A DNA stretch of 64,000 bases from Bacteroidota bacterium (GTDB taxonomy: Bacteria > Bacteroidota > Bacteroidia > Chitinophagales > Chitinophagaceae). The DNA is taken from contig JAKQJH010000196.1 in NCBI GenBank assembly GCA_029561255.1, forward strand, positions 1 to 64,000. Reading direction: 5' to 3'. Made by a program: the position numbers and the translations under genes. Below, piece by piece: positions 37,409 to 48,117 of the stretch. The notes beneath the pieces were generated by a model. The model was given only the letters and a program-made list of their open reading frames with translations. It had not been told where the DNA came from and ran no database searches. Within the stretch, counting starts at the first letter, position 1. The number at the start of each line of letters is the position of its first letter.

Positions 37409-38551
37409 TTAATTTAGTTCAGGGGAATTGATAGCTCCTGTTTTCCCGAAATTTTGTATTTCATTATACAGGGTATCTCTCTCCACGGGTTCTCTTTTCG
37501 CCTGGCGGATCAGGGAGACCAGGTCCGCCGTTGACATCGATGGATTCAGTTCCTCAGAGCCGGCCATACTGTATATCTTCGTGGTATCATCAATGGTACC
37601 GTCAATATCATCCACGCCAAAGGAAAGGGATAACTGGGCCTGCTGACGCCCAAGCATGGGCCAGTAGGCTTTGAGATGAGGGAAATTATCCAGGTAGATC
37701 CGGGCAATTGCGTAGAGTCGCATATCTTCTATATGCGTACTTTCAGCTATATTACTCATGTCATTGTCCATATTCCGGAACTTCAGCGGAATAAACGTAT
37801 TAAAGCCCTTCGTCTTATCCTGCAACTCCCGTAACCGACGCATATGATCCACCCGATGGGTATAATGCTCAATATGACCATACAGCATCGTCGCATTGGA
37901 ATGCAGCCCGAGCTGATGCGCCGTCTCATGTATTTTCAGCCAGCCATCCGCATCCACTTTATCCGCACAGATTTTTTGCCGGATCTCGGGATGAAAAATT
38001 TCTGCGCCTCCACCCGGAATGGAGTCCAGGCCGGCTTCAATCAGGAACTTCAAACCTTCTTCCACGGAGAGTTTGGCTTTCCGGAACATATAATCATATT
38101 CCACGGCGGTAAAGGCCTTGATATGTAATTCGGGGCGGTGGGCCTTGATCTGTTTCAGCAGATCGGCAAAGAAATTCAGGTCCATCTTCGGGTGTACCCC
38201 GCCCACGATATGCACTTCCGTGACCGGCTTGCCATCGTATTTTTTTACCATATCCAGCATCTGCTGTATGGTCAGTTCCCAGCCTTCTTCCTTATTGGCA
38301 TAAAGCCGGCTGTACGAACAGAAATTGCAGCTGAATACACAGACATTGGTGGGCTCAATATGGAAATTGCGGTTGAAATAGACTTTGTCGCCATGTAACC
38401 TTTCTTTTATGGAATTGGCCAGGCTCCCTACAAAACCCAGGCTGGCTTTTTCAAACAAGGTCAGACAGTCCGCGTCGGAAATACGTTCCCCGGCTTTTAC
38501 CTTGGCTGCGATGGATTGCAGTTCGGGCGCTAAAACAATATCGGTCACCAT
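37409..38551 (-). CDS. mqnE: aminofutalosine synthase MqnE (radical SAM)
   Basis: 380 aa; NVCVFSCNFCSYSR (CxxxCxxC), EVHIVGGVHPKMDLNFFADLL, SLSFGVDDIDGTIDDTTKIYSMAGSEE. Confidence 0.92.
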   Translation of the reverse strand: MVTDIVLAPELQSIAAKVKAGERISDADCLTLFEKASLGFVGSLANSIKERLHGDKVYFNRNFHIEPTNVCVFSCNFCSYSRLYANKEEGWELTIQQMLDMVKKYDGKPVTEVHIVGGVHPKMDLNFFADLLKQIKAHRPELHIKAFTAVEYDYMFRKAKLSVEEGLKFLIEAGLDSIPGGGAEIFHPEIRQKICADKVDADGWLKIHETAHQLGLHSNATMLYGHIEHYTHRVDHMRRLRELQDKTKGFNTFIPLKFRNMDNDMSNIAESTHIEDMRLYAIARIYLDNFPHLKAYWPMLGRQQAQLSLSFGVDDIDGTIDDTTKIYSMAGSEELNPSMSTADLVSLIRQAKREPVERDTLYNEIQNFGKTGAINSPELN

Positions 38552-38669
38552 GATTTAAACAGATTAATAGGCAAAGTTAAGCAGGTTCCGGCTCTGAATT
38601 CCTGAAAAATTTCCGGGCCGGAAAAATTCATATCTTTCTTTTTTAAAGTGTTCATTTTAAATTTTCCGT

Positions 38670-39926
38670 ATGAATATTAAAGGCAGGTTAACGGTACTTA
38701 GTTTCATGCAGTTTTTTGTATGGGGTGCCTGGTTACTGACAATCGGCACCTATTGTTTTAATGCAAAAGGCTGGACCGGTGCCCAATTTGGCGCCATCTT
38801 TTCAACCCTCGCACTATCCTCTTTGTTTATGCCTGCCCTTACCGGGATCATAGCAGATAAATGGATGAATGCGGAAAAATTGTATGGTATCCTGCAGATT
38901 CTCTATGGTGTAGTACTCTTTTTTGTCCCCCAGGTGAATGACCCGGATACCCTGTATTATGTGATTTTCGCGGCCATGATCTGTTATATGCCTACCATTT
39001 CCCTGTCCAATTCCATTTCTTATACCATTCTGAAGAATAACAACTATGATGTGGTAAAGGTATTCCCGCCCATTCGGGTGTGGGGAACAATCGGATTTAT
39101 TGTTGCCTTGTGGACCACCAACCTGACGGGCAGTAAGGCCAATGCCAACCAGTTTATCATTGCGGCTGTAGCGGCTATCGCCCTGGGTATTTATGCGTTT
39201 ACATTGCCAAAATGCCCGCCCCAGCGATCCATTTCAAAAGATGCCAGCCTGATTGAACAGCTGGGTTTAAACGCTTTTAAACTGTTTTCGAAATATAAAA
39301 TGGCCTTGTTCTTTATTTTTTCCATGTTTTTGGGTGCCGCCTTGCAGCTGACGAATATGTATGGGGATTCCTTTCTTGATGATTTCAGGAAAATACCGGA
39401 ATACGGACCTGAATCTTTTGTAGTGAAATATTCCACGATTATCATGTCTATTTCCCAGATTTCGGAAACCGTTTTTATTCTGACGATCCCGTTCTTCCTG
39501 AAAAAATTCGGTATAAAGAAAGTAATGCTGTTCTCCATGATTGCCTGGGTGCTTCGTTTTGGACTCTTTGCTTACGGGAATCCGACCGACGGATTATGGA
39601 TGATCATTCTGTCGTGTATTGTATACGGAATGGCCTTTGATTTTTTCAATATCTCCGGTTCCCTTTTTGTTGAAACCACCACCAGTTCATCTATACGCTC
39701 AAGTGCCCAGGGGCTCTTTATGATGATGACCAATGGAGTTGGCGCCTATATGGGAAGTAAGATTAGCGGCTATGTAATCGATCAGTATTTCACCATTGGA
39801 GCAGGTGATAAAGACTGGCATAATATCTGGCTTTATTTTGCTCTTTATGCCCTTGTAGTAGGCGTCCTTTTTGCCCTGCTATTCAAGCACAAACACAATC
39901 CGGATGAACTAAATCCGCAACATTAG
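38670..39926 (+). CDS. nucleoside:H+ symporter-like MFS transporter (NupG/XapB family)
   Basis: 418 aa, 12 TMs; LSFMQFFVWGAWLLTIGTYCFNAKGWTGAQFGAIFSTLALSSLFMPALTGIIADKWMNAE. Confidence 0.9.
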   Translation: MNIKGRLTVLSFMQFFVWGAWLLTIGTYCFNAKGWTGAQFGAIFSTLALSSLFMPALTGIIADKWMNAEKLYGILQILYGVVLFFVPQVNDPDTLYYVIFAAMICYMPTISLSNSISYTILKNNNYDVVKVFPPIRVWGTIGFIVALWTTNLTGSKANANQFIIAAVAAIALGIYAFTLPKCPPQRSISKDASLIEQLGLNAFKLFSKYKMALFFIFSMFLGAALQLTNMYGDSFLDDFRKIPEYGPESFVVKYSTIIMSISQISETVFILTIPFFLKKFGIKKVMLFSMIAWVLRFGLFAYGNPTDGLWMIILSCIVYGMAFDFFNISGSLFVETTTSSSIRSSAQGLFMMMTNGVGAYMGSKISGYVIDQYFTIGAGDKDWHNIWLYFALYALVVGVLFALLFKHKHNPDELNPQH

Positions 39927-39941
39927 CCATCTCTGTATACT

Positions 39942-39976
39942 AAAAAGCCCGGGCTTCAGCGGAAGTCCGGGCTTTT
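39942..39976. terminator. bidirectional terminator
   Basis: aaaaagcccgggctt-cagcgg-aagtccgggcttttt. Confidence 0.9.
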
Positions 39977-39996
39977 TAATATTTGTTTATAGAAAA

Positions 39997-40314
39997 TTAA
40001 ATATGTGATTCAATCTTTCTTACAAAATTTGCTTTCGGCTGAGCGCCTACTAATTTGTCGACTACCTGACCGTTTTTAATAAAGAGAATAGCCGGGATAG
40101 AAGTGATCCCGTAATTCATGGAAACTTCAGGGTTATTGTCCACGTTCAGTTTACCAATATTTGCTTTACCATCATATTCTTTAGACAGTTCTTCAATAAC
40201 CGGCCCGATAGCGCGGCAGGGACCGCACCATTCTGCCCAGAAATCGATCACAGTCAGTTTATCAGATGCTAATACGTCATTTTTAAAGTTTGCGTCGGTG
40301 AATTCTTTTGCCAT
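39997..40314 (-). CDS. trxA: thioredoxin
   Basis: MAKEFTDANFKNDVLASDKLTVIDFWAEWCGPCRAIGPVIEEL; start refined from 40389. Confidence 0.96.
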   Translation of the reverse strand: MAKEFTDANFKNDVLASDKLTVIDFWAEWCGPCRAIGPVIEELSKEYDGKANIGKLNVDNNPEVSMNYGITSIPAILFIKNGQVVDKLVGAQPKANFVRKIESHI

Positions 40315-40474
40315 TGTATAGTTTTTTTGTTTTGTTCTTTTAAGGATAGCAAATTTAAGTCCTGCCCTGATAACATGTGATACTGGCACAAAGTTGTGTA
40401 AAACTTGGCTCCACGGTTGAAAACTTGTCAGGGAAACTTGTTAACAGCTGTTAAAAGATCGTACTAAGTACCTG

Positions 40475-43400
40475 TCAGCTGGTCAGTACCTGCACCTCCA
40501 GTTCCGGCTTATTTTCCAGGAACTGAATCATTTCCTCATTCATTTCAAAGCCGCCACTCATCGTCACCAGGCTGATTTTCATCTTGTTTCTGGGCTCTGC
40601 CAGGTTGATCCGCAGGGTTGATTTGCCCGGAAAATCACGCATGTTTTTTTCAATAAAGCTGACCATTTCCGTATTGAATACGCCCGGATGGGCTTCAATC
40701 GTTACTTGTTTGGTCATGGTTTTTTTCATCGATTCCGCCAGACTGACCGCCGTTAACTTAAACTCAAATTCTTCTTTATTATACCGGGGTTTAAAATAGC
40801 CGTGTATCAGCACAGTGCTGCCGGGCTGAAGAATCGGGGTCAGCCGCATATAGTCTTCGCTGAACAGGGCAATCTCTGTTTTGCCGGAGTAATCTTCAAT
40901 AACAAAAATTCCGAATTTATTGCCACTCCGGGCGATCCGGTGCTGGGCATCGGCCACCAGGCCCACAATCCGGAAAGGCCGGCCCGGATTGGGCTGCATC
41001 CGGATACTCTCTTTGAATTCATTAAAATCAGTCAGGGTGGTTACTCCATAATGTTTCATTTCAAACCGGTAATTATCCAGCGGATGCCCGCTCAGGAAAA
41101 TGCCCGCCACTTCTTTCTCGTGATCGAGTTGTTGCACCAGCGACCAGGCAGGACAATCCGGAATCCGGGGCGGGGGAATTTCCATACTGGCCGGTAAATC
41201 ACCAAATAACGTATTGGTACTGCTGGCATTCTGGGCCGTCATAATCTGCCCGAATTTGATAATTTTTTCCAGCCCGTTAACGGTTTCTCCTTCGGGGATG
41301 GTGAAAAACTGGGCCCGGTGGTGTTCCGGGAAACAATCAAACCCTCCGGTATAAGCGAGACTTTCCAGTGTTTTTTTATTCACCGTACGCTGATTGATCC
41401 GCTTGATAAAATCAAAGATGTTTTTAAACCAGCCGTTTTTCTTTCTTTCTTCAATGATACTTTCCACCGCGGCTTCACCCACGCCTTTCAGGCCACCGAG
41501 TCCAAAACGGATTTCACCTTTTTCATTCACGGCAAATCCTTTCAACGATTCATTGATATCAGGTCCCAATACTTTTAACCCCATCCGCTTACACTCTTCC
41601 ATAAAGAAAGTGATCTTATCAATGCTGCCGGCGTTATTCAGCACAGCGGCCATATACTCGGCCGGGTAATGCGCTTTGAGGTAGGCCGTCTGGTAAGCCA
41701 CATAGGCATAACAGGTGGAGTGCGATTTATTGAAGGCATACTGGGCAAACGCTTCCCAGTCGGTCCAGATTTTCTCCAGTTTATCTTCAGGTAAGTTCTT
41801 TTCTTTTGCACCGCTGATAAACTGAGCCTTCATTTTATCCAGCACCGCTTTCTGCTTCTTACCCATCGCTTTTCGCAGCACGTCCGCATCTCCTTTACTG
41901 AAGCCGGCAAGTTTCTGCGCCAGCAACATCACCTGTTCCTGGTACACCGTGATCCCGTAGGTTTCCTGCAGGTACTCTTCCATTTCCGGCACATCGTAGC
42001 TGATTGCTTCGCGTCCGTGTTTGCGGTCAATGTAGTTAGGAATATACGCAATGGGACCGGGACGATATAAGGCATTCATCGCAATCAGGTCACCAAATTT
42101 ATCGGGCTTCAGGTCACGGAGGTATTTCTGCATACCCGGACTTTCAAACTGGAACGTACCAATCGTGGAAGCATGCTGGTAAAGTTCAAAAGTCTTTTCA
42201 TCGTCCAGTGGGATGGTGTCAATATCAATTTCTACTCCATGGTTCTGCTTGATCAGGACTAACGCATTCTTAATGATGGTAAGGGTCTTCAGTCCCAGAA
42301 AGTCCATCTTGATTACACCGGCTTCCTCAATCACACTTCCTTCAATCTGGGTCAGCCATAAATGGGAGTCTTTGGAAGTGGCCACCGGAATCAGGTCGGT
42401 CAGATCCTGCGGCGCAATGATGATGCCCGCCGCATGGATACCGGTATTACGGACCGAACCTTCGAGTCGTTCCGCTTCGTGCAGTACTTTACCGGCGGGT
42501 GTATCCACCTGTTTATATATGTCACGCAGCTTCTTTACACTTTCCAGTTCATCATTTCCTAATCCGTCTTTTTCTTCCAGTGACTTTTCCCCTTCTTTCG
42601 CTTTCATCGGGGCATGCAACACCCGCTTTAATTCTATTCCCGGTTTATCGGGTACCAGTTTAGCCAGCGCATTGGATTCCGCCAGGGGCAGGTCCATTAC
42701 TCGGGCCACATCTTTGATACTCATTTTCGCGGCCATGGTACCATAGGTGATGATCTGGGCCACCTGGTTTTTGCCGTATTTCTCCACCACATAATCGATC
42801 ACTTTCTGACGGCCTTCATCATCGAAGTCCGTATCGATATCGGGCATTGACTTCCGGTCCGGATTCAGAAAACGCTCAAACAGCAAATTGTATTTAATAG
42901 GATCAATATTGGTGATGCCGATACAAAAAGCCACCACCGAGCCTGCTGCAGATCCACGACCCGGTCCGATAAATACGCCTTTCTGACGCCCGGCTTTAAT
43001 AAAGTCACTAACGATCAGGAAGTATCCGGCAAATCCCATCATCTTGATGGTAAACAATTCAAAATCGATCCGCTCCCGGATTTCATCCGTTATTTCGGTA
43101 TACCTGTTGGCCGCACCTTCGTAAGTAATATGTTTGAGGTACTCCCACTGGTTCTGCGATTCAGCGGAAACTTTATACTTTCCGATGGTTTCCTCTTTCG
43201 TATGGATCTCAAATCTTTTTTCCACCGGGAAATTCGGCAGCAGGATATCACGGGTCAGACTCAGCAATTCCACTTTATCCACCACTTCGTTGGTGTTGTC
43301 AATGGCTTCAGGCAGGTCGTGGAATACCTTGCTCATTTCCGCCGTTTTCTTGAAGTAAAACTGGTCGTTTGGAAAGGCAAACCGCCGGTCCTTCATGCTC

Positions 43401-44149
43401 ACATCATCATCGGCAAAATCACGCAGGGCAGGGGTGGCCTGTTTTTCCCCGGTATTGATACAAAGTAAAATATCGTGGGCATTGAAATCATCCTGTTCCA
43501 CATAATGAGAGTCATTACTGGCAATGATCTTGACGTTGTATTTCCGCGCCAGTTTTACCAGTACTTCATTTACTTTATCCTGCTCCGCCATGCCATGCCG
43601 TTGCAGTTCCACGTAAAAATCTTCCTGGAAAATATTCAGCCACCATTTGAATTCATTTTCCCCTTCCTCTTCGCCTTTGCGCAGGATGGCTTGTGGCACC
43701 GATGCACCCAGGCAACAGGTGGTGGCGATCAGTCCTTCATGGTATTTTAAGATCAGCTCTTTGTCGATACGGGGATACTTGCTGTACATCCCTTCAATAA
43801 AACCCAGGGATGTCAGTTTAACCAGGTTGCGGTAGCCCTGTTCATTCTTGGCCAGCAGGATCTGGTGCATCCGGCGGTCTTTCTGGTCCTTGGTAAAGGT
43901 TTTCTGATGACGGTTTTCGGTGATGTAGAATTCACAACCCACCACGGGCTTTACTTTCAGGTTCCCGTTTTCATCTTTGTTGCGGTAAGCTTCCGCCACA
44001 AATTCAAAAGCGCCGAACATATTACCATGGTCACTGATGGCCAGCGCCGGCATTCCGTCACTGATGGCTTTTTTATACAGGTTCTTTATCGAAGCCGCCC
44101 CGTCGAGGAGGGAGTATTGTGTATGTACGTGTAAATGCGAAAACTTCAT
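40475..44149 (-). CDS. dnaE: DNA polymerase III subunit alpha
   Basis: 1224 aa; PHP domain FSHLHVHTQYSLLDGAASI, GPGRGSAAGSVVAFCIGITNIDPIKYNLLFERFLNPDRKSMPDIDTDF. Confidence 0.98.
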   Translation of the reverse strand: MKFSHLHVHTQYSLLDGAASIKNLYKKAISDGMPALAISDHGNMFGAFEFVAEAYRNKDENGNLKVKPVVGCEFYITENRHQKTFTKDQKDRRMHQILLAKNEQGYRNLVKLTSLGFIEGMYSKYPRIDKELILKYHEGLIATTCCLGASVPQAILRKGEEEGENEFKWWLNIFQEDFYVELQRHGMAEQDKVNEVLVKLARKYNVKIIASNDSHYVEQDDFNAHDILLCINTGEKQATPALRDFADDDVSMKDRRFAFPNDQFYFKKTAEMSKVFHDLPEAIDNTNEVVDKVELLSLTRDILLPNFPVEKRFEIHTKEETIGKYKVSAESQNQWEYLKHITYEGAANRYTEITDEIRERIDFELFTIKMMGFAGYFLIVSDFIKAGRQKGVFIGPGRGSAAGSVVAFCIGITNIDPIKYNLLFERFLNPDRKSMPDIDTDFDDEGRQKVIDYVVEKYGKNQVAQIITYGTMAAKMSIKDVARVMDLPLAESNALAKLVPDKPGIELKRVLHAPMKAKEGEKSLEEKDGLGNDELESVKKLRDIYKQVDTPAGKVLHEAERLEGSVRNTGIHAAGIIIAPQDLTDLIPVATSKDSHLWLTQIEGSVIEEAGVIKMDFLGLKTLTIIKNALVLIKQNHGVEIDIDTIPLDDEKTFELYQHASTIGTFQFESPGMQKYLRDLKPDKFGDLIAMNALYRPGPIAYIPNYIDRKHGREAISYDVPEMEEYLQETYGITVYQEQVMLLAQKLAGFSKGDADVLRKAMGKKQKAVLDKMKAQFISGAKEKNLPEDKLEKIWTDWEAFAQYAFNKSHSTCYAYVAYQTAYLKAHYPAEYMAAVLNNAGSIDKITFFMEECKRMGLKVLGPDINESLKGFAVNEKGEIRFGLGGLKGVGEAAVESIIEERKKNGWFKNIFDFIKRINQRTVNKKTLESLAYTGGFDCFPEHHRAQFFTIPEGETVNGLEKIIKFGQIMTAQNASSTNTLFGDLPASMEIPPPRIPDCPAWSLVQQLDHEKEVAGIFLSGHPLDNYRFEMKHYGVTTLTDFNEFKESIRMQPNPGRPFRIVGLVADAQHRIARSGNKFGIFVIEDYSGKTEIALFSEDYMRLTPILQPGSTVLIHGYFKPRYNKEEFEFKLTAVSLAESMKKTMTKQVTIEAHPGVFNTEMVSFIEKNMRDFPGKSTLRINLAEPRNKMKISLVTMSGGFEMNEEMIQFLENKPELEVQVLTS

Positions 44150-44218
44150 AGCCTTTTCAATCTCACTTCTGTTGATTCAATATTATTCCGTGAAGGACTT
44201 CCAACTGTTTTCTACTGA

Positions 44219-44245
44219 TCATCCTTCGGCAAGCTCAGGATGACA
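44219..44245. repeat. interrupted palindrome TCATCCTTCGGCAAGCTCAGGATGACA
   Basis: Arms TCATCCT/AGGATGA around TCGGCAAGCTC; resembles the dispersed intergenic GTCATCCTGAGC...GAAGGATGA motif. Confidence 0.7.
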
Positions 44246-44299
44246 AAGGCGACCTGCCATTTGCTGACTGCCAACTGCTGCCTGCCGACTGAAACAAAG

Positions 44300-45517
44300 T
44301 TATTTTTTCAGAAAGCTATACACGACTATCTCTCCTTTCTGGTAACTGCACACCCACGCTTCCAGCCGGTTTTCACTTTCAAAAATGTCCACCCCTACAG
44401 GATGTCCTCCACAGGGCAAAGATGCCACTTTCTCAAAGTTATCGGCGTTGATTTTGTACACATCCACGAAGTCACTGGTATAACAGGTGACAAAAATAAA
44501 TTTGTGGTTTTTGGACAGGGCAATGGTCCTGGGCTGGGCGTGGGTGGAGGTGCTGAAAAGGGACTTTCCGGACTTAGCATCCAGGCAGGCTATCTTGCCA
44601 ATCCTGTTGTAGGAAACAAATAAATGGCCACTGGTATCTAAAACAATATGCCGGGGGCTGTTCTGCACCTGGAGGATGGTATCTGTTTTCCAGGTGGTAT
44701 TATCGATGACCGCAAGCGATGAGCCTCCCATGATTGCCACAAATGATTTTTTATTCACATCATCAACCACCACACCCCTCGGAATGGCTGTAACAGGTAC
44801 TGTGGCAATCACTTTTCCAAATGGCGAGCTGGTTTCATTCATTTCCAGAATACTTACATTATAGGAATGCCAGTTACTGACCAACAGGTGCCGGCTGTCA
44901 GCCGAGCGGGCAATAACTTTTGGGGTCTTGCCGGTCTCAATCAAAGGCACCAGAAAGGAATCTTTTTTAGCAGTGCCCGGATAATGAACAATAACGGGTT
45001 TGGTCAGCTGGCCTTTAGCCGGGTTGGCTGTATTCTTTTTCAGATCATCCAGCCGGATCGGAACAATCCCTTCTGCATTGTGCAGGGAAACCCAGAGAAT
45101 TTTATCCTCATGGCTGAAGCAGGCTTCCACCGGCTTTTCCTGGAAAGAAGCAATGGGTTTGCTTTTTGTATAATCCCAACCCGTACCCCGGGTGGGTTTA
45201 AATTTAAATTCCCGGACGATTTTTCTGGTGGACTGGTCAAACTCGTAGACACTCATCCCCTCGAGGTTCATGGCGTACAATTTTGAGCCATTGCTGTTGA
45301 AAAGGACAGATTTGGTGCCGGGAGCAGCTTTGAGGACTTCTTTCTTCTCGTAAATTATTGATTTGTATGGTTTTGGTGCTGTCTGAAGCACTTGAGGGAT
45401 CGTATCAAGGGGCAAGGCTTCTACAATAATCGACTGCATAGAAATCTGACGGGCTGGTGCTTGCTGGCAGCTCGTACTCAAAATGAGGAAACTGAAAAAA
45501 GGGAATAGTATTTGCAT
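44300..45517 (-). CDS. YncE-like beta-propeller lipoprotein
   Basis: 405 aa; lipobox ILSTSC; repeated blades (KTPKVIARSADSRHLLVSNWHSYNVSILEM, NSPRHIVLDTSGHLFVSYNRIGKIACLDAKSGK). Confidence 0.85.
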   Translation of the reverse strand: MQILFPFFSFLILSTSCQQAPARQISMQSIIVEALPLDTIPQVLQTAPKPYKSIIYEKKEVLKAAPGTKSVLFNSNGSKLYAMNLEGMSVYEFDQSTRKIVREFKFKPTRGTGWDYTKSKPIASFQEKPVEACFSHEDKILWVSLHNAEGIVPIRLDDLKKNTANPAKGQLTKPVIVHYPGTAKKDSFLVPLIETGKTPKVIARSADSRHLLVSNWHSYNVSILEMNETSSPFGKVIATVPVTAIPRGVVVDDVNKKSFVAIMGGSSLAVIDNTTWKTDTILQVQNSPRHIVLDTSGHLFVSYNRIGKIACLDAKSGKSLFSTSTHAQPRTIALSKNHKFIFVTCYTSDFVDVYKINADNFEKVASLPCGGHPVGVDIFESENRLEAWVCSYQKGEIVVYSFLKK

Positions 45518-45693
45518 AATAAAAGGATAAGTTAATGATATTCAATAAAACCCATCCGATTAACGGATGATTTGACACAAAAAAAATTGAGGATTGGATT
45601 TTAGTTGATTAGTTTTCAGCGGGTTAGGGCTTCCGGCAATTTTAAGCGCCTAATTTCGTTTAATGAATACCCCGATTTTAGGGGAATATCGTA

Positions 45694-45701
45694 TATTTTT
45701 G
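45694..45701 (+). promoter_or_regulatory. -7 box TATTTTTG upstream of the C40 peptidase gene
   Basis: TAnnTTTG match, preceded by CCCC-N7-GGGG palindrome (45670-45684). Confidence 0.45.
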
Positions 45702-45755
45702 CTGGCCTTTCTCCGGAGAGGCTGAGTTACAAACCGATTACCTTTTTAACCGCCT

Positions 45756-46568
45756 ATGAATTCAACCTTTGCAGCATTTCCAATGGTTAAGCAATTAATA
45801 ACATTCATTTTTTTGATCGTTTTCTTCAGCAGCTGTACAGCACTGAAGCAAATGAATTTTTCCGGAAACAAGCCGGTTGCCAACCTGAACGAAACACCCG
45901 CACCTGCAAAGACCAAATTTATTGAAGAAATTACAATAACCCCGCAGGCAGATGCTGAAAAAATAGCAGCACCGGATATTTGGGAAAAGCCAGTGGTGAA
46001 ACAAACGGCCCCGGCGGAAAGTAAACCAGCTAAAAAGATTACAGATCCGGCTCCGGTACCAACACCTGTGCCGGCAAGCGGGAATAACCTGACTTCAAGG
46101 GGCACACCAGTTGTGGAATCAGCTACACCGGTTCACTTTAAATATTCCGTGCTCATGGATACCGAAGTGGAATCCCTCCCTGATAAAACATTATTGGATG
46201 CGGTGGATGAGTGGTATGGTGTCCGTTACCGGGTGGGAGGTAATACTAAAAGCGGAGTGGATTGTTCCGGATTTACCGTAGCTGTATATGCCGCCGCTTA
46301 TGGGATGACATTACCCAGGGTTTCCCGTGACCAATACCGGTTAAGCCGTAAGATTTCCACCACCGAACTGAAAGAAGGAGACCTGGTTTTCTTTAATACA
46401 AATGGAAGGGGGGTATCGCATGTAGGTGTATACCTGGGCAATAATAAATTTATTCACGCATCTGTCTCCAGGGGCGTGATGGTCAGTGACCTCTTTGAAA
46501 ACTATTATCTCCGCCGTTTTGTAGGGGCAGGCAGGATCGATGACAAACAAATCGTATCTGCTGAATAG
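45756..46568 (+). CDS. NlpC/P60 (C40) family peptidase, lipoprotein
   Basis: 270 aa; lipobox FFSSC; VRYRVGGNTKSGVDCSGFTVAVYAAAYGMTLPRVSRDQY...GDLVFFNTNGRGVSHVGVYLGNNKFIHAS. The ATG at 45786 may be the real start. Confidence 0.94.
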   Translation: MNSTFAAFPMVKQLITFIFLIVFFSSCTALKQMNFSGNKPVANLNETPAPAKTKFIEEITITPQADAEKIAAPDIWEKPVVKQTAPAESKPAKKITDPAPVPTPVPASGNNLTSRGTPVVESATPVHFKYSVLMDTEVESLPDKTLLDAVDEWYGVRYRVGGNTKSGVDCSGFTVAVYAAAYGMTLPRVSRDQYRLSRKISTTELKEGDLVFFNTNGRGVSHVGVYLGNNKFIHASVSRGVMVSDLFENYYLRRFVGAGRIDDKQIVSAE

Positions 46569-46571
46569 GCC

Positions 46572-48074
46572 TCAGCTTTTCCAACCGATTCTACTCTTTA
46601 GGTTTTTTAATACTGGCTGAATGTCGGGTGAAAGATTCATGTAGATAGCCCCGCCTGCAAAAACAACACAGAAGAAAATACTCCGGGCAAACAAGCCGGT
46701 CCAGCTATGAAGATCCATGAACAGCCAGTAACTCAGGGCAAAGCAGGCCGCACCCAGCAGTATGGTATATACGGTTTGCCGGGAGAAGGGTTGCAGCCTG
46801 AATTTATTCCAGAGAAAAAGTACCCGGATCAGGTTGTAGATACTGATCGAGATGAGCTGGGCCACTGCCGTGCCCACGATTCCGTATTCCCTGGTAAGGA
46901 TATAACTCAGTGGCAACATCACCGAAAGCAGGATAATGCCGCTAAACAATTCAAAACGCCAGTAAGTGGAAGTGGCAATGATTTGCGCATTTACACCGGT
47001 TCCCATATCCACTAACTTGGCCATTCCCAGGAAGATCACGACATAAAATGCTTTCAGGTAAGTGTCTTTTAATTCAAAAGTGACCACAGCATCCTGCAGG
47101 TTCAAAACTACGAGTGAAAAAAAGCCACAGGCAAATAAGAGTTGGTTAATTGATGACCGTTGGTAAATTTTACGGATCATTTCCATATTTTTTTCTTTCC
47201 AGGCTGTAGCCAGGTGAATCATAGAGGCACTGATGATTCCCCGCTGAGGGGCTTGGATCATTGCCGCGATATTCTGGGCTACGGAATAAACGGCCAGCTG
47301 GGCCAGCGCATCCTTCATGACAGAGCTGATCAGTAATGAATCAAAAACAATGGAAATATTAAAAACAACGAGTGCTGCATAAACAAAAGAACTAAGTTTC
47401 AGAATACTACCGGAAAAACGGCGGGTAACTTTGCTGAGTTTGAAATTAAAATGAATCTGTTTGGTATAGAGCAGGTAAGCCAGCAAGATGACTGCAATAA
47501 AAGGATAGCTGAATGCAAACAACTTGATGAACAGGTCAAAGGAAATCAACTGTGCTGCAAACAACAGAATCAGGATCATGGTAAAGAGCCGCCAGCCAAG
47601 CTCTTTCAGAAAGTTGGTAAAAATGGATTTATGGATCTGCCAGGCCCAGGCCTCCAGGAGTGTAAAAATCAACAGCCCGAAGCCAAGTACAAAAATCCAG
47701 TTGTAATAAGTAATGATTTCCGGGGCATACGTGATATATTTTTTTATCACAAGGGGTTTAAAGAGGATGCCGGCAAGAATAATTACAATAAACCCGATAA
47801 TACCGGTAAAAAGGGCAATGGCTGCCTGGTCATTCTTTTTATCCGGCAGATGTGATTTATAATATGGGAAAAACTTATAAATGTAGGTAGGCATTCCAAA
47901 GCTGGAAAAAGCCATCATAAGTGTTGCAATCGCTATAAACGCGTTATATAAACCGTATTGCGGTTCAAGAAAAATACCCTTCCGGGTAAACAAATAAATA
48001 TTCAGCAGGCCAACGCCAAACCCGATATAAATCACCAATGAAGAAATAATACTTTGCCGCCGGATACTGCTCAT
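46572..48074 (-). CDS. oligosaccharide flippase / polysaccharide biosynthesis protein (MATE/MurJ-like)
   Basis: 500 aa with about 14 TM segments; ...GLLNIYLFTRKGIFLEPQYGLYNAFIAIATLMMAFSSFGMPTYIYKFFP. Confidence 0.87.
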   Translation of the reverse strand: MSSIRRQSIISSLVIYIGFGVGLLNIYLFTRKGIFLEPQYGLYNAFIAIATLMMAFSSFGMPTYIYKFFPYYKSHLPDKKNDQAAIALFTGIIGFIVIILAGILFKPLVIKKYITYAPEIITYYNWIFVLGFGLLIFTLLEAWAWQIHKSIFTNFLKELGWRLFTMILILLFAAQLISFDLFIKLFAFSYPFIAVILLAYLLYTKQIHFNFKLSKVTRRFSGSILKLSSFVYAALVVFNISIVFDSLLISSVMKDALAQLAVYSVAQNIAAMIQAPQRGIISASMIHLATAWKEKNMEMIRKIYQRSSINQLLFACGFFSLVVLNLQDAVVTFELKDTYLKAFYVVIFLGMAKLVDMGTGVNAQIIATSTYWRFELFSGIILLSVMLPLSYILTREYGIVGTAVAQLISISIYNLIRVLFLWNKFRLQPFSRQTVYTILLGAACFALSYWLFMDLHSWTGLFARSIFFCVVFAGGAIYMNLSPDIQPVLKNLKSRIGWKS

Positions 48075-48117
48075 TTGGTAAAGGTAAAGGACTGATTGGA
48101 ATTGTCAGGTATCAGGT

